64,000 nucleotides of DNA from Nocardioides sp. YIM 152315. GTDB taxonomy: Bacteria; Actinomycetota; Actinomycetes; Propionibacteriales; Nocardioidaceae. Below are positions 17,961-25,625 of this stretch, piece by piece. Each line of letters opens with the position of its first letter. The first letter of the stretch is position 1. Location of the stretch: NCBI RefSeq assembly GCF_029210375.1, contig NZ_JARGER010000038.1, positions 248,001-312,000 of the forward strand, written 5' to 3'. Made by a program: the position numbers and the translations under genes. Under the pieces are notes generated by a model. That model ran no database searches. It was not told where the DNA came from and was given only the letters and a program-made list of their open reading frames with translations.

Positions 17961-18035
17961 TCGAATCGCCCAGTCGGAGACGGGCGTCCGCTCACGAGAC
18001 GGCGATCACGTGAACAGCCCCGGAGGTGGTTGACG

Positions 18036-18899
18036 TCAGTCGATCCGGTGCACTTCGGTGGCGACGACCGTGTCCCGGCGCAGGTGGACGACGGCCATCG
18101 CTCCGAGGTCGAGCTCCGCGTCCGGGAGACCGAGCGCGTCGAACACCGACGGCAGCACCGGGCGGTGGGTGCACACGACCGCGGACTCGTCGCCCGCCAC
18201 GAGGGCGTCGACGACCGAGAGCACGGACCCGGCGGTCGCGTCCTCCTCGCTGAGCCCGTCCTCGCACTCGAGCCGCCACCCGGTCGTGTCGGCGTACGGC
18301 GCCACGGTCTCCACGCAGCGGGCGCTGCTCGACGTGACGACGCGGGTCACGTCGTACGCCGCGAGCACCGGCACGAGGCGCTCCGCCTGGGCGCGACCGG
18401 GCTGCACGAGCGGCCGACGACGGTCGTCCTTGCGACCCCAGCCCTGGCGGGAGCGGGCCCGGCCGTGGCGCAGCACGACGACCGCGTGGGTCCGGCGGCG
18501 CCGCGGGCCCGCCTCCTTCAGCGTCGCCCGGTCGCGCTCGTAGCTGAGCCGGTCCATCGCCTCGTCGTAGGGCAGCCACTCGACGGCGTCGATCTCGTCG
18601 TTGGGGCGGTACGCCGAGACGTCGTCGCTGCCCACCGCCCGCCCGATCCAGTAGGACACGTGCTTGGTCCGCCCCCCGGCCACGGGGTAGCGCTGCGGCG
18701 CCAGCGGCGGCCCCAGGCGGACGTGCAGCCCGGTCTCCTCCGTGACCTCCCGGGCGGCGGCCGCCGCGGCGTGCTCCCCCGGGTCGAGCTTGCCCTTGGG
18801 GAAGGACCAGTCGTCGTACCGCGGGCGGTGCACGAGCAGCACCCGCTTGCCCGGACGGAAGACGACGGCACCGGCGGCGAGGACGTCCTTCGCGGGCAT
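18036..18899 (-). CDS. mutT1: Nudix hydrolase fused to histidine phosphatase (MutT1-like)
   Basis: A 287-aa two-domain protein like mycobacterial MutT1, which degrades oxidised guanine nucleotides and diadenosine polyphosphates. The N-terminal Nudix box is complete (GKLDPGEHAAAAAAREVTEE followed by TGL). The C-terminal histidine-phosphatase half begins with the catalytic LRHGRA and has the later histidine in VVCTHRPVLP. The ATG at 18899 follows a GAGACT box by 6 nt; a GTG at 18941 is an alternative. Its proximity to ppk and pst matches nucleotide and phosphate metabolism but is not proof of a link. Confidence 0.9.
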   Translation of the reverse strand: MPAKDVLAAGAVVFRPGKRVLLVHRPRYDDWSFPKGKLDPGEHAAAAAAREVTEETGLHVRLGPPLAPQRYPVAGGRTKHVSYWIGRAVGSDDVSAYRPNDEIDAVEWLPYDEAMDRLSYERDRATLKEAGPRRRRTHAVVVLRHGRARSRQGWGRKDDRRRPLVQPGRAQAERLVPVLAAYDVTRVVTSSSARCVETVAPYADTTGWRLECEDGLSEEDATAGSVLSVVDALVAGDESAVVCTHRPVLPSVFDALGLPDAELDLGAMAVVHLRRDTVVATEVHRID

Positions 18900-18943
18900 G
18901 CGGTTAGTCTCACATCGACCGGCCGCGATGAGGAGAGGCACCT

Positions 18944-20002
18944 GTGAGACGCGTGACGACCGCGCTCGTCGCCGTGCTGGTGGTGGGGCTGCTCGCGACG
19001 GCCACCGTCGTGGGCGTGCGGTGGTGGCAGGACCGTGGGCGGACGGCGTTCGAGGAGGCCACGGCGTACGCCCCCTCCGACGCCGAGCGGCTCTCCTGGA
19101 CCGACTGGGCGGCGGTGCGCGACGACGTCGGCGCCTCGGTCGGAGCCGGCTCCTCCGCGTCGGACGTCGAGGGCTTCCTGGACGACGCCTTCGACGACGA
19201 CGTCACGTCCGCGTCGGCGCTGGTGCAGTCGGCCCCGGTGCTCCAGGACCACTTCGGGTTCTCCCCCGCCAGCATCGAGTGGGAGCTGTTCAGCCAGTCC
19301 GGCTCCGGGGCGGTGGTGATCATGCGGCTGCCCGAGGGGGTCGGCGTCGAGGACGTCGCGGATCACCTCGAGAAGAGCGGCTTCGACGAGCCGTCCTCCG
19401 ACGACGGTGTCTGGACGGGCGGCGAGACGCTGCTGCCCGAGATCGGCGCGAACCTCACTCCCGAGCTCCAGTACGTCGCGCTCGACGCCGACGAGCGCCT
19501 GGTGCTGACCAGCGACCGGGCCGACTATCTCGAGTGGGTCGTGGACGACCTCGACGACGGGGGCCCGCCCGCGGCGATGCGTGAGGTGGTCACCGCGTCC
19601 GGTCGGCCGCTGTCTGCGGCGGTGTACGACGGCGACCGCGCCTGCCGGGCGCTCGCGATGAGCCAGGCCGGCCCCGACGACCGCGACACCGCCGACCGCC
19701 TGCTCGCCGACGCCGGCGACGTCGACCCGATGACGGCGTTCGCGATGTCGGTGCAGCCCGGCGGCGGCGTACGGGTGGTGATGGGGTTCGCCGACGACGA
19801 CCAGGCCGAGGCCAACGCGGCCACCCGGGCGACGCTGGCGTCCGGCCCGGCCCCCGGGCAGGGCGGCGACTTCTCCGACCGGTTCACGGTCGACTCGGCG
19901 ACGGCCGAGGGCGACCTGGTCACGCTCGACCTCACCCCGGTCGAGGGCTCCTACGTGTTCTCCGACCTGTCGACCGGGCCGGTGCTCTTCGCCACCTGCT
20001 GA
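18944..20002 (+). CDS. Membrane-anchored extracytoplasmic protein, unknown function
   Basis: A 352-aa protein with one N-terminal hydrophobic segment (residues 4-26), a signal anchor or uncleaved signal peptide, and then an acidic, Asp-rich soluble domain. Segments such as LSWTDWAAVR, SALVQSAPVLQ and LVLTSDRADYLEWVV recall the DUF3352-like secreted proteins of actinobacteria, but I cannot name a function. The GTG start at 18944 follows GAGAGG by 6 nt. It is divergent from mutT1 and ends 21 nt before a 32-bp perfect palindrome. Confidence 0.8.
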   Translation: MRRVTTALVAVLVVGLLATATVVGVRWWQDRGRTAFEEATAYAPSDAERLSWTDWAAVRDDVGASVGAGSSASDVEGFLDDAFDDDVTSASALVQSAPVLQDHFGFSPASIEWELFSQSGSGAVVIMRLPEGVGVEDVADHLEKSGFDEPSSDDGVWTGGETLLPEIGANLTPELQYVALDADERLVLTSDRADYLEWVVDDLDDGGPPAAMREVVTASGRPLSAAVYDGDRACRALAMSQAGPDDRDTADRLLADAGDVDPMTAFAMSVQPGGGVRVVMGFADDDQAEANAATRATLASGPAPGQGGDFSDRFTVDSATAEGDLVTLDLTPVEGSYVFSDLSTGPVLFATC

Positions 20003-20023
20003 CCCCGGTCGGTGTCTTGCGAC

Positions 20024-20055
20024 GCGGGAATACCCGGTGCACCGGGTATTCCCGC
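20024..20055. repeat. 32-bp perfect palindrome
   Basis: GCGGGAATACCCGGTG is followed immediately by its exact reverse complement, ending at 20055. Outside it, TTGCGAC (20018) and GTTGCAA (20067) form a second, imperfect pair. It sits between the convergent ends of the secreted-protein gene and copZ. There is no U-tract, so it is not a classical terminator. It may be another REP-like element. Confidence 0.75.
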
Positions 20056-20148
20056 ACTTCTCGGCCGTTGCAACAATCAGGACGTCAGGAAGTCCCCGAG
20101 GAGTACGCCGTCCGGCCATCGCGCTGAGCCGAGAGTGCCCGTCGGAGG

Positions 20149-20352
20149 TCAGGCGAGCTGGTAGCCCGCCTCCTCGACGGCCGCGGCCACGGCCGCGCGG
20201 TCGAGCGGGACCTCGCTGGTCACGGTGACGCGGCCGGTCTCGAGCTCGACGTCGACGTCCCGCACGCCGTCGAGCGCGGAGACCTCCTCGCGGACGGCCG
20301 CGACACAGTGGCCGCAGGTCATCCCGGTGACCTGCCAGGTGTGGATCGTCAC
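20149..20352 (-). CDS. copZ: CopZ-like heavy-metal-associated protein
   Basis: A 67-aa copper chaperone-type HMA domain with the metal site GMTCGHC near residue 9 and the full beta-alpha-beta ferredoxin-like fold length. Its GTG start overlaps the csoR stop (GTGA), so it is the second gene of a csoR-copZ operon and should be induced by Cu(I). No copper ATPase gene is in the window. Confidence 0.9.
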   Translation of the reverse strand: MTIHTWQVTGMTCGHCVAAVREEVSALDGVRDVDVELETGRVTVTSEVPLDRAAVAAAVEEAGYQLA

Positions 20353-20642
20353 GACTTCACCAGCCGGCTGATCGCGTCGACCGCCTCGGTGATCTTCTCG
20401 CGGGCCTCCTCGTCGCTGGACCGGGCGGCGTCGACGACGCAGTGGGAGAGGTGCTCCTCGACGAGCCCGATGGACACGGCCTGGAGCGCCTTCGTCATGG
20501 CCGAGACCTGGGTGAGGATGTCGATGCAGTACTGCTCCTCCTCCACCATCCGCTGCAGGCCCCGGGCCTGGCCCTCGATCCGGCGCAGCCGGCGGAGGTA
20601 GTCATCCTTGCGATGGATGTACCCGTGCTGGTGCTCGCTCAT
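20349..20642 (-). CDS. csoR: Copper-sensing repressor CsoR
   Basis: A 97-aa CsoR/RcnR-family repressor. The Cu(I) ligands C39, H64 and C68 keep the spacing of the canonical CsoR triad, in QYCIDI and EHLSHC. The all-alpha dimer and DNA-binding segment (DYLRRLRRIEGQARGLQRM) is intact. I chose the ATG at 20642 because TATCAT ends 7 nt upstream, which suggests a leaderless message; an ATG at 20651 is also in frame. It autoregulates through the operator at 20652 and shares the message with copZ. Confidence 0.93.
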   Translation of the reverse strand: MSEHQHGYIHRKDDYLRRLRRIEGQARGLQRMVEEEQYCIDILTQVSAMTKALQAVSIGLVEEHLSHCVVDAARSSDEEAREKITEAVDAISRLVKS

Positions 20643-20651
20643 GGCGCCCAT

Positions 20652-20669
20652 GATACCCCGCGGGGGTAC
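20652..20669. promoter_or_regulatory. CsoR operator
   Basis: The sequence GATACCCCGCGGGGGTAC carries the hyphenated palindrome TACCCC-GGGGTA recognised by Cu-CsoR proteins. It overlaps the likely -10 box of csoR and ends 10 nt before its start, so binding should block transcription until copper is present. Confidence 0.8.
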
Positions 20670-20691
20670 GTCGGCGGCGTCAGCGCTCAGG

Positions 20692-20856
20692 TCAGGACTC
20701 GCGCCGGGGCTCGGGGACGACGCCGAGGATCCGATCGATCTCGTCGACGGAGAGGGGCTGGTCGGTCTCACTGGCCGCAATGATCAGATTGGTCGTGAGC
20801 TCGACTTCACCAAGGAGGTCGGAGTCCTCGAGGGAGATGTCGAACTGATCGTGCAA
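20692..20856 (-). CDS. Small acidic protein, unknown function
   Basis: A 54-aa acidic protein (68 aa if it starts at the ATG 20898). I prefer the TTG at 20856 because GGGAG lies 7 nt upstream. The segment ISLEDSDLLGEVELTTNLIIAA followed by PLSVDEIDRILGV looks like a conserved short helical protein of actinobacteria that I cannot assign to a family. It lies 50 nt upstream of csoR on the same strand, but the csoR operator lies between them, so it is probably separately transcribed. Confidence 0.55.
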   Translation of the reverse strand: MHDQFDISLEDSDLLGEVELTTNLIIAASETDQPLSVDEIDRILGVVPEPRRES

Positions 20857-20991
20857 CTCTTCACTCCCTGCGCGCGTCGGTGTGGCTGCCCTCCACATAA
20901 CGCCAAGCGTGCCCGACGGTCACGACCTACAAACGCCAGAGCCGAAATCTGACCCGTCCGGGCCACCCCGCCTGCTCCGAGTGGACGGCCC

Positions 20992-21032
20992 AAAATTGAT
21001 GAGAGGCCCCACCCCGACGGGTGAGGCCTCTC
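20992..21032 (-). terminator. Intrinsic terminator of the cold-shock gene
   Basis: GAGAGGCC and GGCCTCTC (21001-21032) form a stem around CCACCCCGACGGGTGA. On the minus strand it is followed by ATCAATTTTGG, a short U-run. It lies 28 nt after the cold-shock stop. Confidence 0.8.
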
Positions 21033-21059
21033 GCGTCGTCCGAAGCGGACGGCGTCAGA

Positions 21060-21263
21060 TCACAGCGGGCGGACGTTCTCCGCCTGCGGGCCCTTGGGGC
21101 CCTGGGTGACCTCGAACTCGACCTTCTGGTTCTCGTCGAGGGACTTGTATCCCTGCGACTGGATGGCCGAGTAGTGGACGAAGACGTCGTCGCCGCCGCC
21201 GTCCTGAGCGATGAAGCCGAAGCCCTTCTCGGCGTTGAACCACTTAACGGTGCCCTGAGCCAT
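21060..21263 (-). CDS. cspA: Cold-shock protein, CspA family
   Basis: A 67-aa single cold-shock domain that binds single-stranded RNA and DNA. Both nucleic-acid-binding motifs are present: KGFGFI (RNP1) and VFVHYS (RNP2), after the standard start [11 protein letters not shown]. The ATG at 21263 has GAGGAG upstream at a spacing of 11 nt. The leader is long and hairpin-rich, as usual for csp genes. Confidence 0.96.
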   Translation of the reverse strand: MAQGTVKWFNAEKGFGFIAQDGGGDDVFVHYSAIQSQGYKSLDENQKVEFEVTQGPKGPQAENVRPL

Positions 21264-21331
21264 GTGCTCGTTACTCCTCTGTCGGGGCGAGAGACCGTCA
21301 CTTCGACGGTCCCGCACCAGGTGCGGGTGAC
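21264..21331 (-). promoter_or_regulatory. Cold-shock gene leader with two hairpins
   Basis: In the 5' leader, GACCGTC/GACGGTC (21293-21311) and CCCGCACC/GGTGCGGG (21311-21327) form two adjacent hairpins upstream of the GAGGAG site. Similar structured leaders act as temperature-dependent controls in other csp mRNAs. That role is inferred here. Confidence 0.5.
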
Positions 21332-21686
21332 ACGTCGCTCCGACTTCGCGTGAGTGGCAGGCCCACGAAAGAGGAAACGCCGTTGGATCACAAACTCCGC
21401 GGGCGTCAGACCTGCTGGAACTTGCACCTGTTGCGTGGCACACGTTACCAATCCCGGCTCCGGAGGAAACCGCCTCGGTCCGGTTTTTCTCACCCCGCGG
21501 ATGACGGCTGTGGTACGAGCACGTGACGGGCGATCGCGCGGGGTGCGAAATAGATACAAGCCGCGCTGGCGTCTCGGGTCACCAGCGCGGCTTGTGACAG
21601 AAACACTAGCCAGCCCGCGGGCGCGGTCCAAGCGCGTCCCGGGGGTCTTGCGGAAATCTTGCGGATGAGTGGGTGTCCCCCGGCCG
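21332..21686. other. Intergenic region between cspA and a secreted-protein gene
   Basis: About 350 bases with no supported gene. It contains the upstream part of the cspA leader and promoter (a minus-strand -10 could not be fixed), a run of lower GC around 21360-21500, and the terminator hairpin at 21557-21594. Confidence 0.6.
21557..21594 (-). terminator. Intrinsic terminator hairpin
   Basis: CAAGCCGCGCTGG and CCAGCGCGGCTTG form a perfect 13-bp stem around a 12-nt loop. On the minus strand it is followed by TATCTATTTCG, so it should end transcription of the secreted-protein gene whose stop is at 21687. Confidence 0.75.
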
Positions 21687-22655
21687 TCAGCCGCCGGCCG
21701 AGGAGCGTCGGACGGCCGACGCCCGTTCGCACTCGGCGGCGGCGCACCGGACCAGGGCCGTGCGGTGCTTGGTGTGCGCGTCGAGGAGCAGCGCGGTGTC
21801 GGTCTCCCACTCGACGGTCCCGAACCAGTACGCCGCGTACGACGCGATCTCGCGTCCGTGGACCGTCCGGGCGTGCACCTCGTTCGGCCCGAGACCGTCC
21901 GCGAGGATGTGGGTCGTCGCCATCCGTCGCCCGTGGGGCGAGAACGCGACGACTGCCTCGGCACACGAGCGCCACAGCTTCCGCTTCGGGTGCCGCAGCG
22001 AGGTGACGACCGTGCAGCCGCCGTCGTACGGGTCACCGGTGAACGTCGCCAGCCGGTCGGCGCGGATGTCGGCGTGCCCCGCGACGCGCCCGACGATCCG
22101 GGACGTGCCGCCCGAGACGAAGTCCCACCAGAAGGTTCGCGGGGGGCCCCACGTCGAGAGCACGAGGCGTCCCTCGTCGGCGGCGGCCACGGTCGCGTAC
22201 TCCGAGAACCTCCGGTGTGCCAGCCGCGCCCCGGTCTCGGCGTCGAGGACCGTCACGTCGGTGCGGCCGCCCCGCTTGGTCCGGGTGACGACGACGTGCG
22301 CGCCGTCCCGGCTCAGGGTGAGCTCCGCGGACTCGGCGGGCCGCGCGATGCGCGTCGTCGTGCCGTCCGCCTCGACGCGCAGGACGCGGCCGCTGCCGGC
22401 GACGACGTACGCCGTGCCGGACTTCCCCAGCAGGTAGGAGTGCGCGGGGAGCCTCACTCGGGTGTCGCCGTCGACGACGCTGCGGCCGACCTGCATCGGG
22501 GTCGCCGGACCGTCTCCCTTCGGCAGCGCGCCCGGACGGATGTGCACCGTCGGGGCGTCGGCGCGGCCGGCGACACCACCGGCGGCTGACGAACCGTTGA
22601 CGGGCGCGACGACGAGCGCCGCGAGCGCGGCCAGGACCAGGAACCGAGACCTCAT
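21687..22655 (-). CDS. Secreted beta-propeller-like protein
   Basis: A 322-aa exported protein. The signal peptide covers about residues 1-25 (LVLAALAALVVAPVNGSSAAG). The rest has repeated beta-rich blocks with WD/NHL-like turns (AELTLSRDGAHVVVT, VVAFSPHGRRMATTH, DVTVLDAETGARL), typical of propeller-fold proteins. Four cysteines occur in the second half. I cannot name a ligand or enzyme activity. It is followed by a strong terminator. Confidence 0.8.
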   Translation of the reverse strand: MRSRFLVLAALAALVVAPVNGSSAAGGVAGRADAPTVHIRPGALPKGDGPATPMQVGRSVVDGDTRVRLPAHSYLLGKSGTAYVVAGSGRVLRVEADGTTTRIARPAESAELTLSRDGAHVVVTRTKRGGRTDVTVLDAETGARLAHRRFSEYATVAAADEGRLVLSTWGPPRTFWWDFVSGGTSRIVGRVAGHADIRADRLATFTGDPYDGGCTVVTSLRHPKRKLWRSCAEAVVAFSPHGRRMATTHILADGLGPNEVHARTVHGREIASYAAYWFGTVEWETDTALLLDAHTKHRTALVRCAAAECERASAVRRSSAGG

Positions 22656-22734
22656 GCACCAGAGACGCGACGACGACCAGGAAGGTTGCGACGCGCCCCG
22701 GGGAGATCGGGCGCGGCGTGACGGCCCGGTCCCG

Positions 22735-23493
22735 TCAGGGCTGCTGACCGGGCGACGGCGGTGTGCCGTCGAGCTCGAAGACGACCGTGTTGTAGATGGT
22801 CGATCCCGCAGCGGTCGGCAGCGTGACGGTCAGGGCGATGACCTTGCGCCGGCTCGCGCGGCTCGTCGCCGCGGACTCCTCCAGGGCGACCGTGACGAGG
22901 AGGTCCTTCAGCTGGGCGGCGGTCGGCGCCTCCTCGAGCTGGGAGACACGCGCCGTCAGCGCCTGTTCGATCCTCACCGCCGTCGCCAGGGCGACGGGAT
23001 CGGGAAGTCCGACGGCCTGACCCCGGGCGTACGCCGCCGACGAGCACGAGATCAGTGCGATCGGCTTGCCCCCGACGCCGAGGTCCCACAGCGGCACCGA
23101 GCTGCCGTCGGCGAACTTCAGCAGGCCGCCCTCGTTGTGCCCGATGACGGTCACGACGTCCGCACTGCTCGATCGGTAGCCGTCGACGAACGTGTCCGCC
23201 GCCGACGTGCCACTCGACGCGACGACCCGGACGACATCGGTGTCGACGTGGGCGAGCGTGGCGCGGTCCCTGCGGAGCCGGCCGGCGGTGGGCTTGGCCG
23301 CCCAGATCGCCTCGTACTCCGCCGCCGAGTCCGCCGCCGAGATGAACCGGGCGGCACGGATCGTCGCGGCCGCGGTCCGTGGCGTGCTTCCGCCACACGC
23401 GGACGCCGCGGCGAGGACCACCGCGGCGAGCAGGAGCGCGGTCCAGGCACGCAGCGCCTCGGCGCCCCGGGTCTGCCGATGCGGTGACCGCAC
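22735..23493 (-). CDS. Lipoprotein with a possible caspase-like (CHAT/clan CD) dyad
   Basis: A 252-aa predicted lipoprotein: a basic N-terminus, a hydrophobic segment and the lipobox AAASAC near residue 33. In the middle, VVTVIGHNEGG and, about 30 residues later, KPIALISCSSA follow the strand-His-Gly and strand-Cys arrangement of clan CD cysteine peptidases (CHAT, metacaspase). The fold assignment is my inference from these two motifs, with no database support. Neighbouring genes on the same strand encode a two-helix membrane protein (upstream) and the secreted propeller protein (downstream). Confidence 0.7.
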   Translation of the reverse strand: MRSPHRQTRGAEALRAWTALLLAAVVLAAASACGGSTPRTAAATIRAARFISAADSAAEYEAIWAAKPTAGRLRRDRATLAHVDTDVVRVVASSGTSAADTFVDGYRSSSADVVTVIGHNEGGLLKFADGSSVPLWDLGVGGKPIALISCSSAAYARGQAVGLPDPVALATAVRIEQALTARVSQLEEAPTAAQLKDLLVTVALEESAATSRASRRKVIALTVTLPTAAGSTIYNTVVFELDGTPPSPGQQP

Positions 23494-23518
23494 GAGCCCA
23501 CCTCCCGAGTCCCCGGCC

Positions 23519-23893
23519 TCAGCCGCCGGGGAGGAAGTAGGAGCGCAGGCTCACCCTGGGTTCACCCGCCTCCGCCGCGGCCGCGTCGTCGCCGAGCCTC
23601 GTCTCACCCTTGCCGGACAGGAAGGAGGAGATGCCTGCCTTGAGGAGGCTGGGCGCGGCGGCGCCGGCGACGAGGAGTTCGAACGGGCTGGGGGCCTCGT
23701 CCTTGCTCTGGGCCCAGAACCAGCCGAGCACGCCACCGGCGAGGACCATCGCCACCGTGACCGCCCAGTACTTGCCCGATCGCAGCAGCCCGGCGTACTT
23801 CGGCTCGTCGAGGCTCTCGCGCAGCTGGTGCCAGTGGACTACCTCGAGGATCGCGCCACCGACGAGCGGGGCGGTCCACTGCCACACGTCCAT
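23519..23893 (-). CDS. Small membrane protein, unknown function
   Basis: A 124-aa protein with hydrophobic stretches near residues 8-20 and 43-62 and a short one near 73-88, and an acidic, Ala-rich C-terminal tail. The ATG at 23893 has GAGG 4 nt upstream. It is 25 nt upstream of the caspase-like lipoprotein gene on the same strand and probably shares its message. No family recognised. Confidence 0.7.
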   Translation of the reverse strand: MDVWQWTAPLVGGAILEVVHWHQLRESLDEPKYAGLLRSGKYWAVTVAMVLAGGVLGWFWAQSKDEAPSPFELLVAGAAAPSLLKAGISSFLSGKGETRLGDDAAAAEAGEPRVSLRSYFLPGG

Positions 23894-24106
23894 GTGACCT
23901 CGCTCCTGCCGGTGGGTCGAGCGTGCGGTTGACGCCCCAACCCAAGTAGCGAGCGGCCGGCGACGACGGTCAACCCCCATGTGGGTCAGACGCGGCCGGC
24001 GCCCGGGCCATCGGCGACCGCGCCCGGCGGCGCCAGTAGGCTCCGCTACGAGGTTTCTGCTCGGCACGGTCGGCGTAGCGGCTCCGTCGATCGACGAGCG
24101 GAACCC

Positions 24107-24179
24107 GGGCCCCTAGCTCAATTGGCAGAGCATCGGACTTTTAATCCGCGGGTTGTGGGTTCGAGTCCCACGGGGCCCA
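24107..24179 (+). tRNA. tRNA-Lys (TTT)
   Basis: A 73-nt cloverleaf: acceptor GGGCCCC/GGGGCCC, anticodon loop CTTTTAA with anticodon TTT, T loop TTCGAGT, discriminator A. The 3' CCA is not encoded. It decodes AAA and AAG. The following 150 bases up to the GNAT gene hold no supported feature. Confidence 0.96.
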
Positions 24180-24330
24180 CCGAGCACCTGTCGCCGACCG
24201 GCGCGCGTCGCCCGGCGTGACTACTCCGACCCCAGTATTTGGGCAGGGGTCTACCGGCGCGTAGCCGCGTCCCCTACTCTCGGCCGAGTTGAACCGTCGG
24301 TGACCCGAGACGCCGGCGGTTCACTCCATT

Positions 24331-24879
24331 TCAGCCGGCGCTCCGGTCGGCGTCGATCCAGAACCGGAGCTTGCCGTTGCGCGAGTCCTCGTAGACACCA
24401 CCGCCGCGCTCGATGGTGAGCCGCGAGCCGACGTTGTCGTCGTCGCAGGTCACCAGGACGCGGTCGATCCCGAGCCGAGCGGATTCCGCGACGCCGAGCT
24501 CCAGCGCACGGGTCGCATGACCCTCGCGGCGGCGGGACGGGCGTACGGCGTACCCGATGTGGCCGCCCTCCTCGAGCAGCCAGGCGTTGAGGGTGTGCCG
24601 GACGGCGAGGAAGCCGATCACCTCCCGGTCCGCACCGTCGCCGTCGGTGATCCAGAAGTACGAGCAGTGCACCCTGTTGTCGGCGAGCGGTGTGGCCGGG
24701 TCGGCCTGCGCGACGAGGTGCTCGACGACCGCGCGGCAGCCGGCCGCGGTGACGTCGACGGTGTCGAACTCCCACAGTCCCGCGCCGTGCACGTGCTGCT
24801 CGCCGGCGGCGTGGAACTCCGCGATCGTCTCGGCCCACGAGGAGGCGAGGGCGACGTCGGGGCGATCGAGCGAGGTCAT
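24331..24879 (-). CDS. GNAT-family N-acetyltransferase
   Basis: A 182-aa GNAT acetyltransferase. The acetyl-CoA-binding segment is visible as HIGYAVRPSRRREGHATRAL (motif A, with the R-x-x-G-x-A signature), followed by the motif B helix and the strand VLVTCDDDNVGSRLTIER typical of Acetyltransf_3-like proteins. The substrate is unknown. It is divergent from the thioesterase gene, with only 41 nt between starts. Confidence 0.88.
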   Translation of the reverse strand: MTSLDRPDVALASSWAETIAEFHAAGEQHVHGAGLWEFDTVDVTAAGCRAVVEHLVAQADPATPLADNRVHCSYFWITDGDGADREVIGFLAVRHTLNAWLLEEGGHIGYAVRPSRRREGHATRALELGVAESARLGIDRVLVTCDDDNVGSRLTIERGGGVYEDSRNGKLRFWIDADRSAG

Positions 24880-24920
24880 GCGGCCATTCGATCAGATGGA
24901 ACCTGTTCTAGGATCAGCCG

Positions 24921-25583
24921 GTGCCCGGATACCAGCGCGACGACCTGACCGCGGAGCAGATCGAGCAGCAGAAGTCGCTCTACGACCCGTTCACCGACGC
25001 GGTGCGCGAGCTCGTCGACGCCGCGATCCGCACCGAGGTCGGCGAGGACGAGATCCGGACGGCCCAGGCCGAGGTGGAGGGGATCGTCGCGCGGCTGCGC
25101 CGCTCGCAGCTCGAGGGGTCGTACGGCGTGCGCTTCGGTGCGACCGGCCGCGGACGCCCCTGGGGCAACGCGGTGGTCGGGGTGCGCAACGCCGTCGCTC
25201 CCCCGCTGGTCGTCGAGCGCGACGACTCCGGCCGGGCGTGGAGCGACTTCCACCTGGGCGCGGCGTACGAAGGCCCGCCCGGGCTGGTGCACGGCGGCGT
25301 CTCGGCGCTGATCCTCGACCAGATGCTCGGCGAGGCCGCGGGCGCCGGGGGCAAGCCCGGGATGACCGCGACGCTGACCCTCCACTACCGCCGCGGGACG
25401 CCGCTGGGCGACCTCCGGGCGGAGGCGTGGATCGAGCGGAGCGAGGGCATCAAGACCTGGGCGCGCGGACACGTGAGCGACACCGAGGGCGTCACGGTCG
25501 AGGCCGAGGGCCTCTTCATCCTGCCGCGCTGGGCGCGCGAGCAGCTGGCGGCCGACGAGGCGACGCCGAAGTTCTTCGAGTGA
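24921..25583 (+). CDS. PaaI-like hotdog-fold thioesterase
   Basis: A 220-aa acyl-CoA thioesterase-like protein. The C-terminal hotdog domain has the 4HBT signature GLVHGGVSALILDQMLGEA. The N-terminal 90 residues are a charged helical extension common to actinobacterial members. The GTG at 24921 lies 6 nt after TAGGAT, indicating a leaderless mRNA. The acyl substrate cannot be told from sequence. Confidence 0.85.
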   Translation: MPGYQRDDLTAEQIEQQKSLYDPFTDAVRELVDAAIRTEVGEDEIRTAQAEVEGIVARLRRSQLEGSYGVRFGATGRGRPWGNAVVGVRNAVAPPLVVERDDSGRAWSDFHLGAAYEGPPGLVHGGVSALILDQMLGEAAGAGGKPGMTATLTLHYRRGTPLGDLRAEAWIERSEGIKTWARGHVSDTEGVTVEAEGLFILPRWAREQLAADEATPKFFE

Positions 25584-25625
25584 GGTAGGCGCCTCCCGAG
25601 CCGACCGCGCCGCCAGGACGGGCGG

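Noticed and set aside
18900..18941. Longer N-terminus for the MutT1-like protein from the GTG at 18941
   Set aside because: The added residues are not part of the Nudix fold and the start would almost touch the divergent gene. The ATG at 18899 has a better upstream box.
11471..20078. Shared 11-mer TTGCAACAATC at 11471 and 20068 as another repeat family
   Set aside because: An 11-nt match between two sites in 64 kb is expected by chance, and the flanks do not align.
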